Shown here piece by piece: positions 1 to 11,699 of a stretch of DNA of 64,000 bases. Location of the stretch: assembly GCA_024734495.1 (NCBI GenBank), contig JALMQS010000099.1, positions 95,157,388 through 95,221,387 on the forward strand, written 5' to 3'. The notes beneath the pieces are model-generated. The model had not been told where the DNA came from. It was given only the letters and a program-made list of their open reading frames with translations, and ran no database searches. Source of the DNA: Forficula auricularia (taxonomy: Eukaryota > Arthropoda > Insecta > Dermaptera > Forficulidae). The translations under genes and the position numbers were made by a program. Numbering within the stretch: position 1 is the stretch's first letter; every line of letters begins with the position of its first letter.

Positions 1-373
1 AAACTATCTAGTTCGTGATAAAACATGAAATTGCATTTCTAAACGACTCATCCATGATATGATCCATCATCGTTTTCTCAACAAAATGTTTAATTGGAGA
101 TAATTTCGATTAAACGTTTCTAGAGCAAAGAAAAAAAAATGTTGCCTGAAAATTATAAAAACTCTGTTTATATTTATTTATTTATTTTTCAAAAATTAAT
201 TGATTCCGGGAGATTAATTTTTGGAGCCTTGAAATTCCGTTCATTTTAGCCACCATCAATATTAGCCAGTAAATTCGTAGATACTGATGACGGGTCTAGT
301 CCTCTACACGGAAATCGGCAGTATTACATTGGACAATGTGTAATATTTTTTTTTTATTAGAATGTTTGTCGTT

Positions 374-413
374 TTTACTTTACCATACAGGGAATGGTCA
401 AGTATTGTAATCG
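374..413 (+). repeat. Hairpin-headed repeat, head fragment 1
   Basis: Short head of a dispersed family. It begins TTTACTTTA, carries an inverted repeat CCATAC-agg-GAATGG at 383-397 (one mismatch), and ends in the shared string AAGTATTGTAATCG. The same head occurs at 2645-2679, and a diverged form at 3805 and 7858. Only the head is recognisable here; downstream sequence differs from the other copies. No coding capacity is seen. Confidence 0.6.
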
Positions 414-737
414 TACATGAAAAAAGTGTTTTTTTTCCTTCTTTTTTTCGAAATATCTCAAAAACGGCTGAAACTATTTTGATTAAAAAAATTGAGGGAA
501 ACCATGACATTTCGCTCTACAAAAAATCCCTAATAAGTGAACATCGAAAAAATTATATTTTTCGAGATAATAATTGTTTTGTCAAAATGTCTGTTAGTCT
601 GTTAGTCTGTGCGTTACCAAATTTTGTGGACGAGCTAACTCAAAAACTAGTTTGAATATCAAAACCAAATTTCACACGTAGTTTTGGTCCATTGAGATTA
701 AGAGCTGATTAGATTTTGGTGCATAACGAACCAAAAT

Positions 738-985
738 TAAGGGGTTGGAGGGGGGGGGTTAAAAATTAAAAATCTAGGCCGTTTGAGCAAACTCAACCAA
801 ATATTGTATACATAATCATTGGACCCCCAGAAGTCTAAAAATGCAAAAACTAACCGCCCAAAATGGGGGGGGGGGTGTAGGGTCAAAAATGAAAATCTTG
901 GCCATTTACCAAACTCAACCAAATTTTGTATACATAATCAGTAGGACACCAGAAGTATAAAAATGCAAAAACTAACCACCCCCCC
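738..985 (+). repeat. Two-copy tandem duplication, about 123 bp per unit
   Basis: Two diverged units follow each other. Matching landmarks such as 'ggcc' before the 'actcaacc' string (777 and 900), 'tatacataatca', and 'aaaaatgcaaaaactaacc' recur at an offset near 123 bases. Each unit begins with a G-run. Part of the second unit (854-934) recurs at 2690-2768 next to a hairpin head, so the unit belongs to a dispersed element. The predicted short frame through it is low complexity and not credible as protein. Confidence 0.7.
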
Positions 986-2640
986 TTACATGATTACAAA
1001 TAATTTTAGGGGCCAGATTGTATGGTAAAGTCAAGTGGATGGCCATATCAGAACACGTCAGCTTATTTCTAGCTGTATAAAAGATAGTTTTCTAAAAAAA
1101 AAAAAATATATAATACGGATTTCTACCTTTTCTCCAAAATATGACAGATAAAATACCCCAAATTAATCAAATATCAATGATATAATTTGAAAAATATATA
1201 GAGCTGTAAATGGATTAATTTTAAGAGATAATCATTCTCAGAATAATTGAGTGTAATCAATATACTACTAGAAATATTGTTATCGTTGCCAACCCAAAAT
1301 GTGTAAGTAATTGAGAAGTACTGATAAATCAGCACGCCATAGAGCAGGCTTAGTTTATCTCCGGCGACCCTAGTATTGAATTTACTCAAAAAATATCAAT
1401 AAAGTAAAAAAAAATGTTTTCACCAGTTTTTAAGCTAACTCCGAAGCACGAGAGACCAAACTAATCAGTCTACCGATTGGAAATTCATAAACTACTACTA
1501 CTTTTTGCCCTTGACTTATTATGGGTATCGAAATTCAGATTCATATACAGACAAACATAATGCTTTAAAATGATTTTTTCCTACGTTTATTAAACGACTA
1601 GAATGTTTTTCCTTGCTTAAGATAACTAATGATGTAATGATAACCTAAAATTATCTAAGTATGGTATATTATTAATTTTAATAGTTTTACATTTGTACCT
1701 TTTGTAAATAGTTTCATTAGGTAGGAGAGGATACCTATTATATAGTTATATCTCCTTAAAAAGATAATCATTTCTAAAGAATAAAAAAAGACATTCTTAC
1801 ATAAACCACATTCAATTTAGAAAAAATAATTCTACTGATTCGCCTTAATGAAAAAAAAAGTAAAAACTCTCCAAAGTTTCATTTATCGATTTTCTCTTCC
1901 CCACTACTGATTCAAAGTCGATTAAGACGTCAGTAATTGCCTAGCAAAACAAGATATTTTCTCAATTTTCGATTCTTTTCTATTAATTGAGAATAATGGA
2001 TTTAAAAGTAGGGTATGGCGGCATTATGTGCCACTATTGTACAAATATGGATACATTGTGTACGCATGCTCATTAAAACGATGGATGTCTGAAAAGGACC
2101 TTATTGGAAAACATTGAACGCTAATAATTTTATTTTAATTAGAAAGATTCATTCATTCTGGTATATTGAGATTGGGTTTCAAGTAATGCTACGGAATATT
2201 GTGGTCAACCCAAAAAATGTTTTAAGTAAACATAATAAAAATCTTGTTTATTTTAGAGTGGATATTTTTTCAAAAATTTGAAAAAATCAAATGAGTCGAT
2301 TAAATTCCTAATTTCCTATGAACATAATTTCGCAAAAAAAAAAAACTCTGGAAACACAATCATAAAATTTTCTGAATTCTAAAAATTTGTAAATATGACA
2401 TAAAAAATTATTGCTTAAGCTAAAAATATTTATTATTTATCCTCCTTTTAACCCTTTAACAAATAGAAAAAATACAAAAGTTCAAAAATTTGTTACATTT
2501 CATTTATTTGCGACCTAACTTTTATTTATTTGTTTGTTTTTATTTGAAGACCGTTAACGAAATATACTCACTACTTGAATCCACCATTTATTTTTTTTAC
2601 TAGAAATAACTAAAAAGTGGAAAAATCATATTCAAGCATT
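986..2640. other. AT-rich stretch with nothing recognised
   Basis: No gene, RNA or element end could be supported. The stretch contains homopolymer runs and short non-credible frames only. A slightly more complex patch at 2010-2240 has no recognisable motif in any frame. Confidence 0.5.
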
Positions 2641-2644
2641 GTTA

Positions 2645-2768
2645 CTTTACCATACAGGGTATGGTCAAGTATTGTAATCGTGCATGAAACCGCCCAAAAT
2701 GGGGGTGGGGGTGTAGGGTCAAAAAATGAAAATCTTGGCCATTTACCAAACTCAACCAAATTTTGTAC
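2645..2768 (+). repeat. Hairpin-headed repeat, head fragment 2
   Basis: The head has a perfect 6-bp stem CCATAC-agg-GTATGG at 2650-2664, then AAGTATTGTAATCG. It is followed by a G-rich segment (2690-2768) that matches 854-934 closely. The pairing of two independently repeated segments shows a composite or internally deleted copy. No open frame of interest. Confidence 0.65.
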
Positions 2769-2829
2769 CAAAATAACGGAAAAAGGTAAGGAAGATCGTA
2801 GAAACTTTGTTCTGGTAGCAAAATGAATT

Positions 2830-3800
2830 TATTTCTTAAAAAAAGAAACATTGGATTTTGGGCTTTCTAGTTTCAAAACTTTCAATTATAATATGAATAA
2901 AGTTAAAAACATTATATCTTTTTATGCGAAGCTCTTAAACACTTATTGCTAATGAGTTGGAATTGAAGCAAATAATATAATATAACCTTTGGACTACAAA
3001 CCCTTCGCTAACAAAAATTGCTAAATCACCAAAATTTGAGGAGAGTTTATCGAGTCTTGAAAAGATTCACTTTTCTTTAAATTTTGATAAAAAAATCTTT
3101 ATTTGTGAAGAACATTATCTATGATAAGTAGGAATGATTAAATACGGGTCTTAAAAAAAGAGTATTTTGAGTATATTCATTTTGGTTGAATTTTAGTTGA
3201 AATCTTTGTGAATTTGGATTCTTAAAGATTAAAGATTTAATGGATCAAGTAAGTAGAATGAAATTGATAATTTATGGTGTCAAATTTCTAATGTGATCAA
3301 ATGAAATGAATTATTAAGTGAATAAATAATTTTATAAATTAATTAATAAAGTAAATAAATTTTTGAAAAATTTAAATAACTTTTTAAAATTTTAAATATA
3401 AAATACTAGGTAGGTCTATAATTTAAATTATAAAAAGTTTATTAAATTTTTCAAAATTTTCTATACTTTATTTTAAAATGTTTCCCCAAGAACCCATACC
3501 ATTTTCTCTTAACAAAATTAAATTAATTAAACTATAAATAATTTTTTGAAATTGCAAAATTTTAAAATAAGAATATTTTCTGAAATCAATTTCTCGTAGT
3601 GTATTTTTTCATTTAATTGAAAAAATAAAATACTTTTACACCAGCAGCTCCTTGTAGATATGAAAGACGTATGTACGAATATTTTAATTGTAAAATATTT
3701 TAATAATTAATTTACGAAATTCGTGAACTAGACAAGGCATGGATGGGATTCTGCACTATGTGATTAATTGAGAGGTATTTGAATATATTTTACTAATGTT
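2830..3800. other. AT-rich stretch; one foldback-family tail
   Basis: Mostly featureless. The piece at 3404-3520 matches the tail of the hammerhead-associated foldback family: a 'taggtaggt' end, then 'aaatgtttccccaagaaccc' and 'taccattttctc'. Equivalent tails lie at 12600-12650, 28110-28160 and 50420-50460. Nothing else could be identified. Confidence 0.45.
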
Positions 3801-3804
3801 TAAA

Positions 3805-4408
3805 TTTTTACTTTATCCAATGCGAAGCATGGGAGAAAGTATTGTAATGGGACTCGCGGCAAGCGCGACTTCAAAGGGTCCTCAGGTAAAGACTACGGAA
3901 CCCATGGACTCAATTAAGGTCACAAATTGAAGTATTCAATGAGATTGAATTTTACCACGTGACGGTTTTGCCAAAAATTACCTGGAATCTCGTCGAGAGG
4001 CCAAAAAGTGCCATTTTTTTTGGAAGTGCGTGGGGATGGATGGATGGATGTATGTATGTGTGTTATCGTTTTTTTTCGTCCACGAATTTTTCCACACCGT
4101 TGCACCGATTGAATTGAAATTGAAAACCTACCAGTATTTTAACAAAATGAAGCGCTGATTAGTTTTTGGTACATATCGGTCCACAAACATTAGTACTTTA
4201 TTTCAGTACTTTTTTAGTTTTTTCTAAATATCTTGAAAATGACTTAAACAATTTTGATGAAATTTAATATCCTAATTAAGTACCTTGGGGACCACAAAAA
4301 AGGTTAAATAAAGTTTTTAGTAAAATTATATTTTAAAGTACTTTACTCTAGAACATATTAATATTTCAAATGAATTTGGATAAAGTTTAGCAACGATCCG
4401 TTGCAGTT
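3805..4408 (+). repeat. Hairpin-headed repeat, near end-to-end copy
   Basis: The head has an imperfect inverted repeat CCAATGC-gaa-GCATGGG, then AAGTATTGTAATGG. The body shares long blocks with 7858-8197, including 'actacggaacccatggactc' and 'gttgcaccgattgaa'. The tail 'aacatattaatatttcaaat' leads to a terminal palindrome GCAACGATCCGTTGC at 4390-4404. The 119-bp internal monomers found in other copies are missing, so this copy is internally deleted. A Tc1- or LTR-like structure is not seen, and the class is unknown to me. Confidence 0.65.
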
Positions 4409-4410
4409 TA

Positions 4411-5990
4411 TTTTAATTCACATTTGATTAGATACCTATTATATTATTATAATGACATAATTTACATTTCATATCTCAATCTTTATATTATGAATAATGA
4501 TCTTAGTATTATTAAATCATATAAAAAAATTTCACTTTCAATACTAGTCACATATAAATCACATCGATAGTGGATATGATTACTGAGGGGTTTCTTTCCA
4601 AAGTAGAAAGCATGAAAATATTATTAGGCATTACAGTTTCTATATATAGACATTAATAATATTATATAGATATATTTTAACTTTCTTTTAAATTAATTAA
4701 AAATTGATTGGAGTAGACCGGAAATTAATAAAAAAATATTTTAGTTACACAAATGGTTGAATGCAGTAAGATAATTTCCATTGGGAAGTCTATTTCTTTC
4801 TGTTCTATAATACTGGAATAGTCAGTATGAATTCAAAGAAATTAAATACCAAGCTATGTTAATTTTTTGTTAAGATATGGAAATATATTTTCATAATTTA
4901 TATTTTAATTTTAAGCTATCTTTTTATAAAGAGCGATGTTAACAAAACAGAAACTTAGTTATTTCACATAAGAAAAACGTCTTTCATCCACGAATAATAA
5001 TTATTAAAATACTTAAGAGCAAAAAAATAAAAAAAATATTCGAGTAAATGAGAAATATATCTCTAGATATCCATTTCACTTTATAAAAAAGCTCCTTCTA
5101 TTCCATTGACCTGACTTTGCCTTCAAAGGATTAATGAGCTTCTAGTTGAGAAAAAATACTCATTTCAATCATCATAAATAATTGAATTTATTTTAAAGGA
5201 TACTTTTAATTGAGCAAAATAATATATTAAACAAATAAATAAATAACAAGAAACAAATATAGAAATAGTGCTGTATTCATTACACAAAGTTATCTATACA
5301 TAAGAAAATTGAAATAAAATTAAGAAATCATTTTTAATCCAAGTAAATAAATAAGGAAAAAATTAAAAATTAATATTTATAATTATATCGGAAGAGGGTT
5401 GTAGAGCTGTGCTAGAAGGCACAATATTTCTATAGGAAAAGGGGGCTAGATGCCATACTTTTTGATTTATATGTTTTTCATCAAGAAATAATAGACCTAG
5501 AGCTAGTGAACATTTTGGAAGATTTTTTTTTTTGTATTGTTCTATTGAGATTTTTATTGGGAATCTTATAGTATAGACATAAATGAACAATTTATATTTA
5601 AATTTATTAATAATTACTAGGGCAGTTCTTGTCTACCAAGTCTTGAAAAAGTTTTCACTTTTTTATTTAATGTGCAGGTGAGCGAATCTTTCATTAGAAT
5701 CTGGTCGATGAAAATAAGTAGAAAGAGCGCAGAGATAGAATGCTTTATCTTTCTTTAGGACTAATGATGCATAATACACATTTAAACCTGCGCAATTCAA
5801 GTTCTGACCTGTTTCAGACTATTAGAGATTAATTTCTTAATTACTATTATTCTAGAAATGTCCTTTTGCACTCGAACCAAAACGATTCTCGTCATAGAGT
5901 GAGAGAATATTCACTTGGACTTAATTAAAATTCATACGAAAATGTACAAAAGAGATTACGGTCATTCGGCTCTAACTAGAAAGCTTACCT
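4411..5990. other. AT-rich stretch with nothing recognised
   Basis: No coding region or element boundary could be supported. A short string 'aagtcttgaaaaagttttcac' type motif near 5637 recurs near 5988, 34680 and 42625, so a diverged dispersed repeat probably runs through here. Its limits are not visible. Confidence 0.4.
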
Positions 5991-6214
5991 AGTCTTGAAA
6001 AAGCTGTTACTTTTCTTCTATTTCTTTGAATTTTTAATCGCGTCTAGAAATCCACTAAAATTTAGTTCACAATTAACTTTGCCGAGGCAGCACTATTTAA
6101 TTTTATCCAAAAAATCGGAACAAAATGACAAACTGACCGAGACACTTGAACCATACTGGGACGTCCCGATCAAACCGAGACTTATGGTGTGCCTAGTTAT
6201 ACGTATGTTATAAA

Positions 6215-7043
6215 GACTAGACCAGGGCCGTCCAACCCGCGCCGCGGCCCGGAATAAAATTATAAACTTCCTTAAAAGATTGAGATTTTTATGTTACTGG
6301 AAAACATATCTGATATAATTTGATCTGATATTTTTTTTTTCTAAAATAAGCAGAAATTGGAAAATGAAAATCGCCCCACAAGTTTTCGAAGAATAAAAGG
6401 CAGATTTTCAATTTTGAATGTGAAAAAATATATCAAGATTTCCAAAAAATAATCACAATTTTGGTATATTTTTAACCATTTTTATAGATTTAAATATTTT
6501 ACACACAAAATTTCTGATTGAATATATAGAAATGAAAGAAAAATTTAATAATGTCTCTTTATTAAAATTTTATAAAAATTATCTACTCAGAAAAAAATAT
6601 TCCTCCAGGGTTCATATTTACTTTTTATAAATATGAATTTAAATATACCTACTTGAATCTATTTTCGAGAATAAAATTCATTAAAAGCAAAATGATAAGC
6701 TCAGGTCAAAAAACAACTGAAGATTCGAATATTTTAAAATTATTCTTGTTTTCATAATTCTATCTTTTCATTTTTTTAATATTTATTATTTCAGTAATTA
6801 AAACTTTATGACGTGGTAAATGATTTAAAAACAAAATCCTGAAGGAAATCAACTCGAAGAATATTATGCTATGAAATTTTTGCTTCTTTGTCTTGGTGGA
6901 TTACATTATTCTATATTATTAACTATTTTTTTTGATGAATAATATCAATTGAATTAGTAAATTTTATATGCGGCCCGAGGCATTTTTTTGTTTTTAAAAT
7001 GCGGCTCGTGTAAGCCAAAAGGTTGGACACCCCTGGACTAGAC
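6215..7043. mobile_element. Non-autonomous hAT element with perfect 8-bp target duplication
   Basis: The element runs 6223-7035 (813 bp). The left end is CAGGGCCGTCCAACCC and the right end is the inverse of CAGGGGTGTCCAACCT. It is flanked on both sides by GACTAGAC (6215-6222 and 7036-7043), a perfect 8-bp duplication. CAG-starting inverted ends with 8-bp duplications are diagnostic of hAT transposons. The subterminal 'ggcccg' and 'gcggctcg' motifs resemble the common 'GTCCAACC' hAT group of animals. The interior is AT-rich with no transposase frame. A related right end lies at 57971-58005. Confidence 0.9.
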
Positions 7044-7857
7044 AGTTTATCAGCTTGGAACATTTTAACTAGAAAATCAAACGTCATCGATACTTCTTCT
7101 CGATTAAGTTCCTATACTCTAGAAACAAATAATTATTATATCATTGTAGTACCGCTTATTTATAAGCACAACCGATTTGTCATGATTAAAACGACAGTAC
7201 TTGAAGGATCACCGAATTTAAGCAAGAGGCTTGGTTCGTTCTGAGATGGGATTTTCCGCCTTCTAGCTTCCCATTCTCAGTAATATAGTGTGCATTTAAT
7301 CCGATATGATTTTTAAGGCCTGAATTTCTATTTTCTCTAGAAATGAAACGGCTATAGGTTTTTTAACTTTAAATTCGGACGTTTCCATATCAAATTAAGG
7401 ATTTTAAAAATCAAATGCGGACTTTTCCGTTTCTATAAAGCCATGCATATTTTACATATATATTAAATTATAGCTTTTTACCTGAAAACGTTTTCTGGAA
7501 GTACAAAATGACAATCATGAAACGTTTTAGTTGATGAGCTAAAAATTTGTACGCAAATGTATTAGAATGCACCAAATTTTAGATTTTTACCTGAAAAACT
7601 TTCCCGAGAATATAAATTGTCATTTTAGAATAGTTTTAGCTAATGAGCTGAAAATTGGTTCGCAAATATCTTACAATGCACCAAATTTTAGCTTTTTACC
7701 TGAAAACGTTTCCTGAGAGTTAAATTAAATTAAAACTTTTTCTTAACTATAATTTTTTCTATTTTTTCAACTGTTTATTAATAAATTCTGAATTTGATTT
7801 GAAAAAGTCTGATTTTGATTTTTAAAATCCTGAATTTGATATGGAAAAGTCCTCATT
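7044..7857. other. AT-rich stretch with internal near-repeats
   Basis: No gene. The phrase 'accaaattttagatttttac' (about 7570) and 'accaaattttagctttttac' (about 7680), each followed by 'ctgaaaa', shows a roughly 110-bp direct near-repeat between about 7460 and 7720. Shorter echoes of 'ttgatatggaaaag' occur at 7830-7860 and 8610-8640. The open frame starting inside the hAT right end is accidental. Confidence 0.45.
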
Positions 7858-8604
7858 TGTTTTTACTTTTATCCAATGCGAAGCATGGGGAAAGTATTGT
7901 AATCGGTCTCGACTTCCAAGGGTCCTCAGGTAAAGACTACGGAACCCATGGACTCAATTAAAGTCACAAATTGTAGTATTCAATTAGGTTGAATTTTAGC
8001 ACGTGACGTTTTTGCCAAAAATTACATGGGGTCTCGTCGAGAGGGCAAAAAGTGCGATTTTTTCATTTAGTGCGTGTGGATGTATGTATGTATGTTATCG
8101 TTTTTATGGCCCACGATTTTTTCCACACCGTTGCACCGATTGAAATGAAATTGAAAACCTACCATTAGTTTAACAAAATGAAGCGCTGATTAGTTTTTTG
8201 GTACTCAAGCTTAAGTTGTTTACCAAAAAAGAAATTAGTCTTTTTGATTTTAAGTCGATTCTTCCACGTTTTCAGTAGAGGTTGCCATTAACAGTCAAAA
8301 CATCAAAAATGGAATGCAATAAGGTTATTCCTCTAGTATTAGATAAGAATCGATCGTTATTTTTGATTTTAAGTCGATTCCTCCATGTCTTCAGCAATGG
8401 TTACCAATAATAATCGAAGGGTCAAAAATCTAATGTAGAATTGTTATTCCTCAAGTATTAGATGAGAATCGATCATTATTTTTTAATTAAATTCAACATG
8501 TGCTGCAAATAGCAAGTGATATCTGATTATTAATAAAAGAATAAACATATTAATATTTCAAATGAATTTGGATAAAGTTTAGCAACGATCGGTTGCAATT
8601 TATT
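7858..8604 (+). repeat. Hairpin-headed repeat, longest copy with internal monomers
   Basis: The head at 7858-7905 and body to about 8197 match 3805-4200. From 8205 the copy continues with two diverged monomers of about 119 bp, each starting 'gattttaagtcgattc' (8246 and 8365). It then runs through the 'aatatttcaaatgaatttgg' tail to the terminal inverted repeat at 8582-8596. The monomer-bearing part recurs at 16157-16536 (minus) and 59160-59550 (plus). Copies are too diverged to code. The class is not identified. Confidence 0.7.
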
Positions 8605-8894
8605 TAAATCCTGCATTTGATATGGAAAAGATCCGCATTTGATTTTTAAATCCTGAATTTGATATAACAAAGCCCGAATTAAAGTTATTTATTATTTATT
8701 ACAGTTTAAAGGGCGCCTCGACTGCGTGGTCATTTGCGCCACAGATATTAAATGCGTTATATTTTCAATTAAAGTTAAAAACGTATATATACAAGTGTAT
8801 TGTTAGTATAGGCAGAAATTGGTCAATTTTATCTTTTAATTCTGTTTATTTAATTTTTTTATAACTATTGACAATTTCTAACCATAAACGATTT
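8605..8894. other. AT-rich stretch with a GC-richer patch
   Basis: A patch at 8711-8748 ('gggcgcctcgactgcg', then 'gtcatttgcgccac') stands out from the surrounding AT-rich sequence. It looks like a subterminal piece of a transposable element. No matching partner end was found in the window. Confidence 0.35.
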
Positions 8895-9390
8895 TTAACC
8901 TTCCGATAGGAGCGCCTCCAAGACTACTAAAGATGGTCGCGCGTATATCGAAGATACGACATCCTATCAACAAGCAATTTTACCTTTTAAAACATTAAAT
9001 TATTGTAAGAAAAGTTAATGTTTGATATAGTTCATGGTTATTCAATAAAAAAATCGAAACGATTATTTAAAAGAATGTATTTAGAAATTTATAAAAAATA
9101 AACTTGCGTAAAAATTATAAAATATTATTCTGAAGATGAAATACAATCTTTGCACATACAATTCTTTTTAATTTCAGTATTCGTTCTAATCAAGTGTAAA
9201 TTCTCTTTACATATTTATAGTTTAAATTTAGAATAAATTTCAAATTTGACAAAAAATCATATAAAATAAAAGATTTAAAAAACTTACATGGATGGGCGCG
9301 GGTATTTCTGGAGTACAAAACACGTGTTTTCTTGTTCTTATATTCATCGTAGAAATTTGTGGTTAGTACTGGAGGTATGGTGGGCTCCAA

Positions 9391-9858
9391 GAAAAGAGGG
9401 TAGAAAAATAATTTTATATAAAAAACAATAGAACTCGAACTTCAAAAAAATTAAATGCTATAAATAAAATAATACAACTCAAAAATAAAATAAAATACAC
9501 TAAAAGGTATAAAATAATTAATCTAATTTAGTTACAACTAAACGACGAAATATTTACATGAAATCACTTTTTGAAGTCGGTGCCAAACATATACATTTTA
9601 TGAATCAAACTCGACGGATTTTACTTAGTACGATTGGCGAGTACGCTCGCTTATATAGTTTGTTTGGCACCGACTTCAAAAAGTGATTTCATGTAAATAT
9701 TTCGTCATTTAGTTGTAACTAAATTAGATTATTATTTTATACCTTTTAGTGTATTTTATTTTATTTTGAATTTTATTATTTTATTTGTTGCATTTAATTT
9801 TTTTGAAGTCAGTTTTATTTTTTTTTTGTAAAAATTATTTTTATTTTCCTCTTTTTAG
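9391..9858. repeat. Foldback element, arms about 195 bp
   Basis: The left arm (9391-9595) and right arm (9656-9858) are near-exact inverse copies around a 60-bp spacer containing 'gattggcgagtacgctcgc'. The inner arm has 'atcactttttgaagtcggtg' and its inverse. The outer arm contains the phrase 'aaataaaatacactaaaagg'. The string around 'gtttggcaccga...tttcgtc' recurs, diverged, at 52741-52800 directly after a 'gaagtcggtt' repeat, so the two belong to one family. Confidence 0.85.
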
Positions 9859-10080
9859 TGATGTTATTAATAGTGACTTAATATAATACCTTGTATGCAT
9901 CTCGTAAGAGAAAGCATCTTGCGAATGAATCAGAAAATGATAATAAAATTAAATTCATAAATATAGAAATTCTGTGGAAACGTTTGCGGGTTTTAAAATA
10001 ACGTTTTAAGATTGATTTTTTATAAAAGATTTTATTTAATATAATTAGAAATTTACGTTAATTCGTCATTGATTATATCA

Positions 10081-10358
10081 TCAGACCAAATTAGTATGGC
10101 ACCACTCCTAAGGTACCCTCTTTCCAATAAAAAAAGAATCATCAAAATCGGTTCATAAATAAAGAAGTTATGCCTGAACAAACATATCAAAAAAGGTCCA
10201 ATACCAATGAAAAAAACGGGACCAATCAGAAGCTAGACTGAACCCAATGCAAAAAAACACCATCAAAATCGGTTCATAATTGGCTGAGATATGAGGTAAC
10301 ATAGACACAAAAAAACAATTCAGTCGAACCTTCTCCTTTTTTGAAGTCGGTTAAAAAA
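10081..10358 (+). repeat. 'gaagtcggtt' interspersed repeat, copy 1
   Basis: This copy contains 'atcaaaatcggttcataa' twice (about 10141 and 10264), 'gggaccaatcagaagctaga', 'gagatatgaggtaac', and the end 'ttttttgaagtcggttaaaa'. A diverged copy runs 52496-52738 in the same orientation. I associate this terminal motif with insect genomes, but I cannot assign a superfamily. No coding frame. Confidence 0.65.
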
Positions 10359-10577
10359 AGGGCTGCTTCCAAGAACAACTAAGTTTCAAGATTAGGAAAG
10401 AAAAAATTTACTTGCATATTTGATAGATAAGCGCGCCTATCGGAAGATTAATAATAGGATTAATTGAGAAATATTCCCTAAAAAGTTCATTGCCAATTGT
10501 ATTTGATTTAAAAATGGAAATAAATAAGGTGGTCGTTTTGTTAAAAAAATATTGATTTAACAATTTAGTTATAGTTT

Positions 10578-10820
10578 ATGAGTTCAATGCTCGCTTGGAA
10601 TAAATTCATATGCAAGGGTATGCTACCGATTGATGGTGCGTCACTCTCCCAGGCTCTTGGAAGTAGCCGGAGGCGTCTTAAGGAGGTTCATGGCCGCCTC
10701 TCCTTTGCGCCTATTGTCTATGCACATATAAATATACAATCATCTTTGTGTAAAGTGAAGAAGCACCGAAACGATCGGAAGCTCATACGATTCTTTCAGG
10801 TGTCAGATTCATTAGAATAA
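10578..10820 (+). other. Short open frame over a GC-richer patch; unrecognised
   Basis: An 80-codon frame covers a patch at 10618-10730 that is clearly less AT-rich than its surroundings. It encodes GASLSQALGSSRRRLKEVHG-like sequence. I recognise no domain, signal peptide or membrane segment. It could be a piece of a transposon, a decayed exon or chance. The start is arbitrary and no splice context is obvious. I do not call it a gene. Confidence 0.2.
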
Positions 10821-11390
10821 AGATAACAAATATATTTATTTTAGCTTTAACGATTGTGATTTTTGCAGAATTTTATACGAAATCATTTTTTTTCTTACCA
10901 TTATCGGAAGTTTATTTCTTTTTAAAAAATATTTATTCCAAATTTATTATTTGAGTCAACAAGATTCTCGATGAGATATTCCCTTCAAAATACTCAAATA
11001 TTTTGTCTGATTTCTAATCCATCGTATTAATATAAACGTTTTTAGTCTTTCTTTATTCATAGATATTTGTCATGGCAAAAATAAAATCAATATACCTATA
11101 ACACGAAAAATCTGATTTACATAATACACGATTTGCAAATACCGAACATCTTATTACTGTCAAATTGGAAACAGTCGAAACAACTAATTCGCCAATGAAT
11201 TTGTCCCTGTGATTTATAAAAATTTCCTTCTCTGCCCATTCTTTCTGAGTCGTTCAAAACACAAGTACACATCCCCTTCTCCTCTGACCAAACACTTGAA
11301 TCCTTGAATGTCTATTTTTTCAAGAATTCAAGAATTTATTCAGACTTGTAAATCTCGCGCTCTCTATTCATTAATATATTTCATACGCAA
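10821..11390. other. AT-rich stretch with nothing recognised
   Basis: No element end, RNA gene or credible frame could be identified here. Confidence 0.45.
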
Positions 11391-11391
11391 A

Positions 11392-11656
11392 TATGGCTCT
11401 AGGAAAATTTAACGAAGACAATTTAACGCCGCATTCTATATTTTGGTTTGATTAAAAATTATTGTTAATAATAATAATATTATTAATAATATTTCTCTTT
11501 TTTTATTATATATATATAATGGGCTGAAATTGAGTTTATGGACCGTGACGTCATATGCGAACATGACCGCAACTCAAGGCCTGTAGAGTATTCCTCTTCT
11601 GTGCTTAACAATACAAACGGTTGCATAAACAGTAGGCGCAAAATGTAACATGGTTC
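11392..11656 (+). repeat. Dispersed repeat ('ggctctaggaaaat'), copy 1
   Basis: It shares ordered blocks with 45594-45860: 'ggctctaggaaaat', 'gacaattt', an (AAT)-rich centre, 'gaaattgag', 'ggaccgtgacgtcata', 'gcctgtagagtattcc', and 'taggcgcaaaatgtaa'. An inverse partial copy lies at 45900-46090. The two full copies have the same length and end points. This indicates an element of about 265 bp, but no terminal repeats are clear. Confidence 0.65.
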
Positions 11657-11699
11657 TCTAGCTTTAGAGCTCCCAGCCCAAAATGAAGGAATTTTCTTT

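Larger units (their letters stand above)
8895..10451. mobile_element. piggyBac-like element bounded by TTAA, carrying nested insertions
   Basis: TTAA (8895-8898) precedes CCTTCCGATAGGAGCGCC. The right side reads GCGCGCCTATCGGAAGA followed by TTAA (10448-10451). Inverted ends next to a TTAA duplication are the signature of piggyBac-superfamily elements, although the short TIR sequence itself is not one I recognise. No transposase frame is visible, so the copy is non-autonomous. The interior holds a foldback (9391-9858) and a 'gaagtcggtt' repeat (10081-10358), which accounts for most of its length. Confidence 0.7.

Noticed and set aside
284..335. CTGATGA followed by GAAA as a possible hammerhead
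   Set aside because: The two motifs are more than 20 bases apart, and the bases next to them pair only with a mismatch. No repeat copy supports it.
738..985. CRISPR or satellite array
   Set aside because: Only two diverged units with no spacers. It is a simple tandem duplication within a repeat.
7023..7244. 73-codon frame
   Set aside because: It starts inside the right terminus of the hAT element and runs into unrelated flank.
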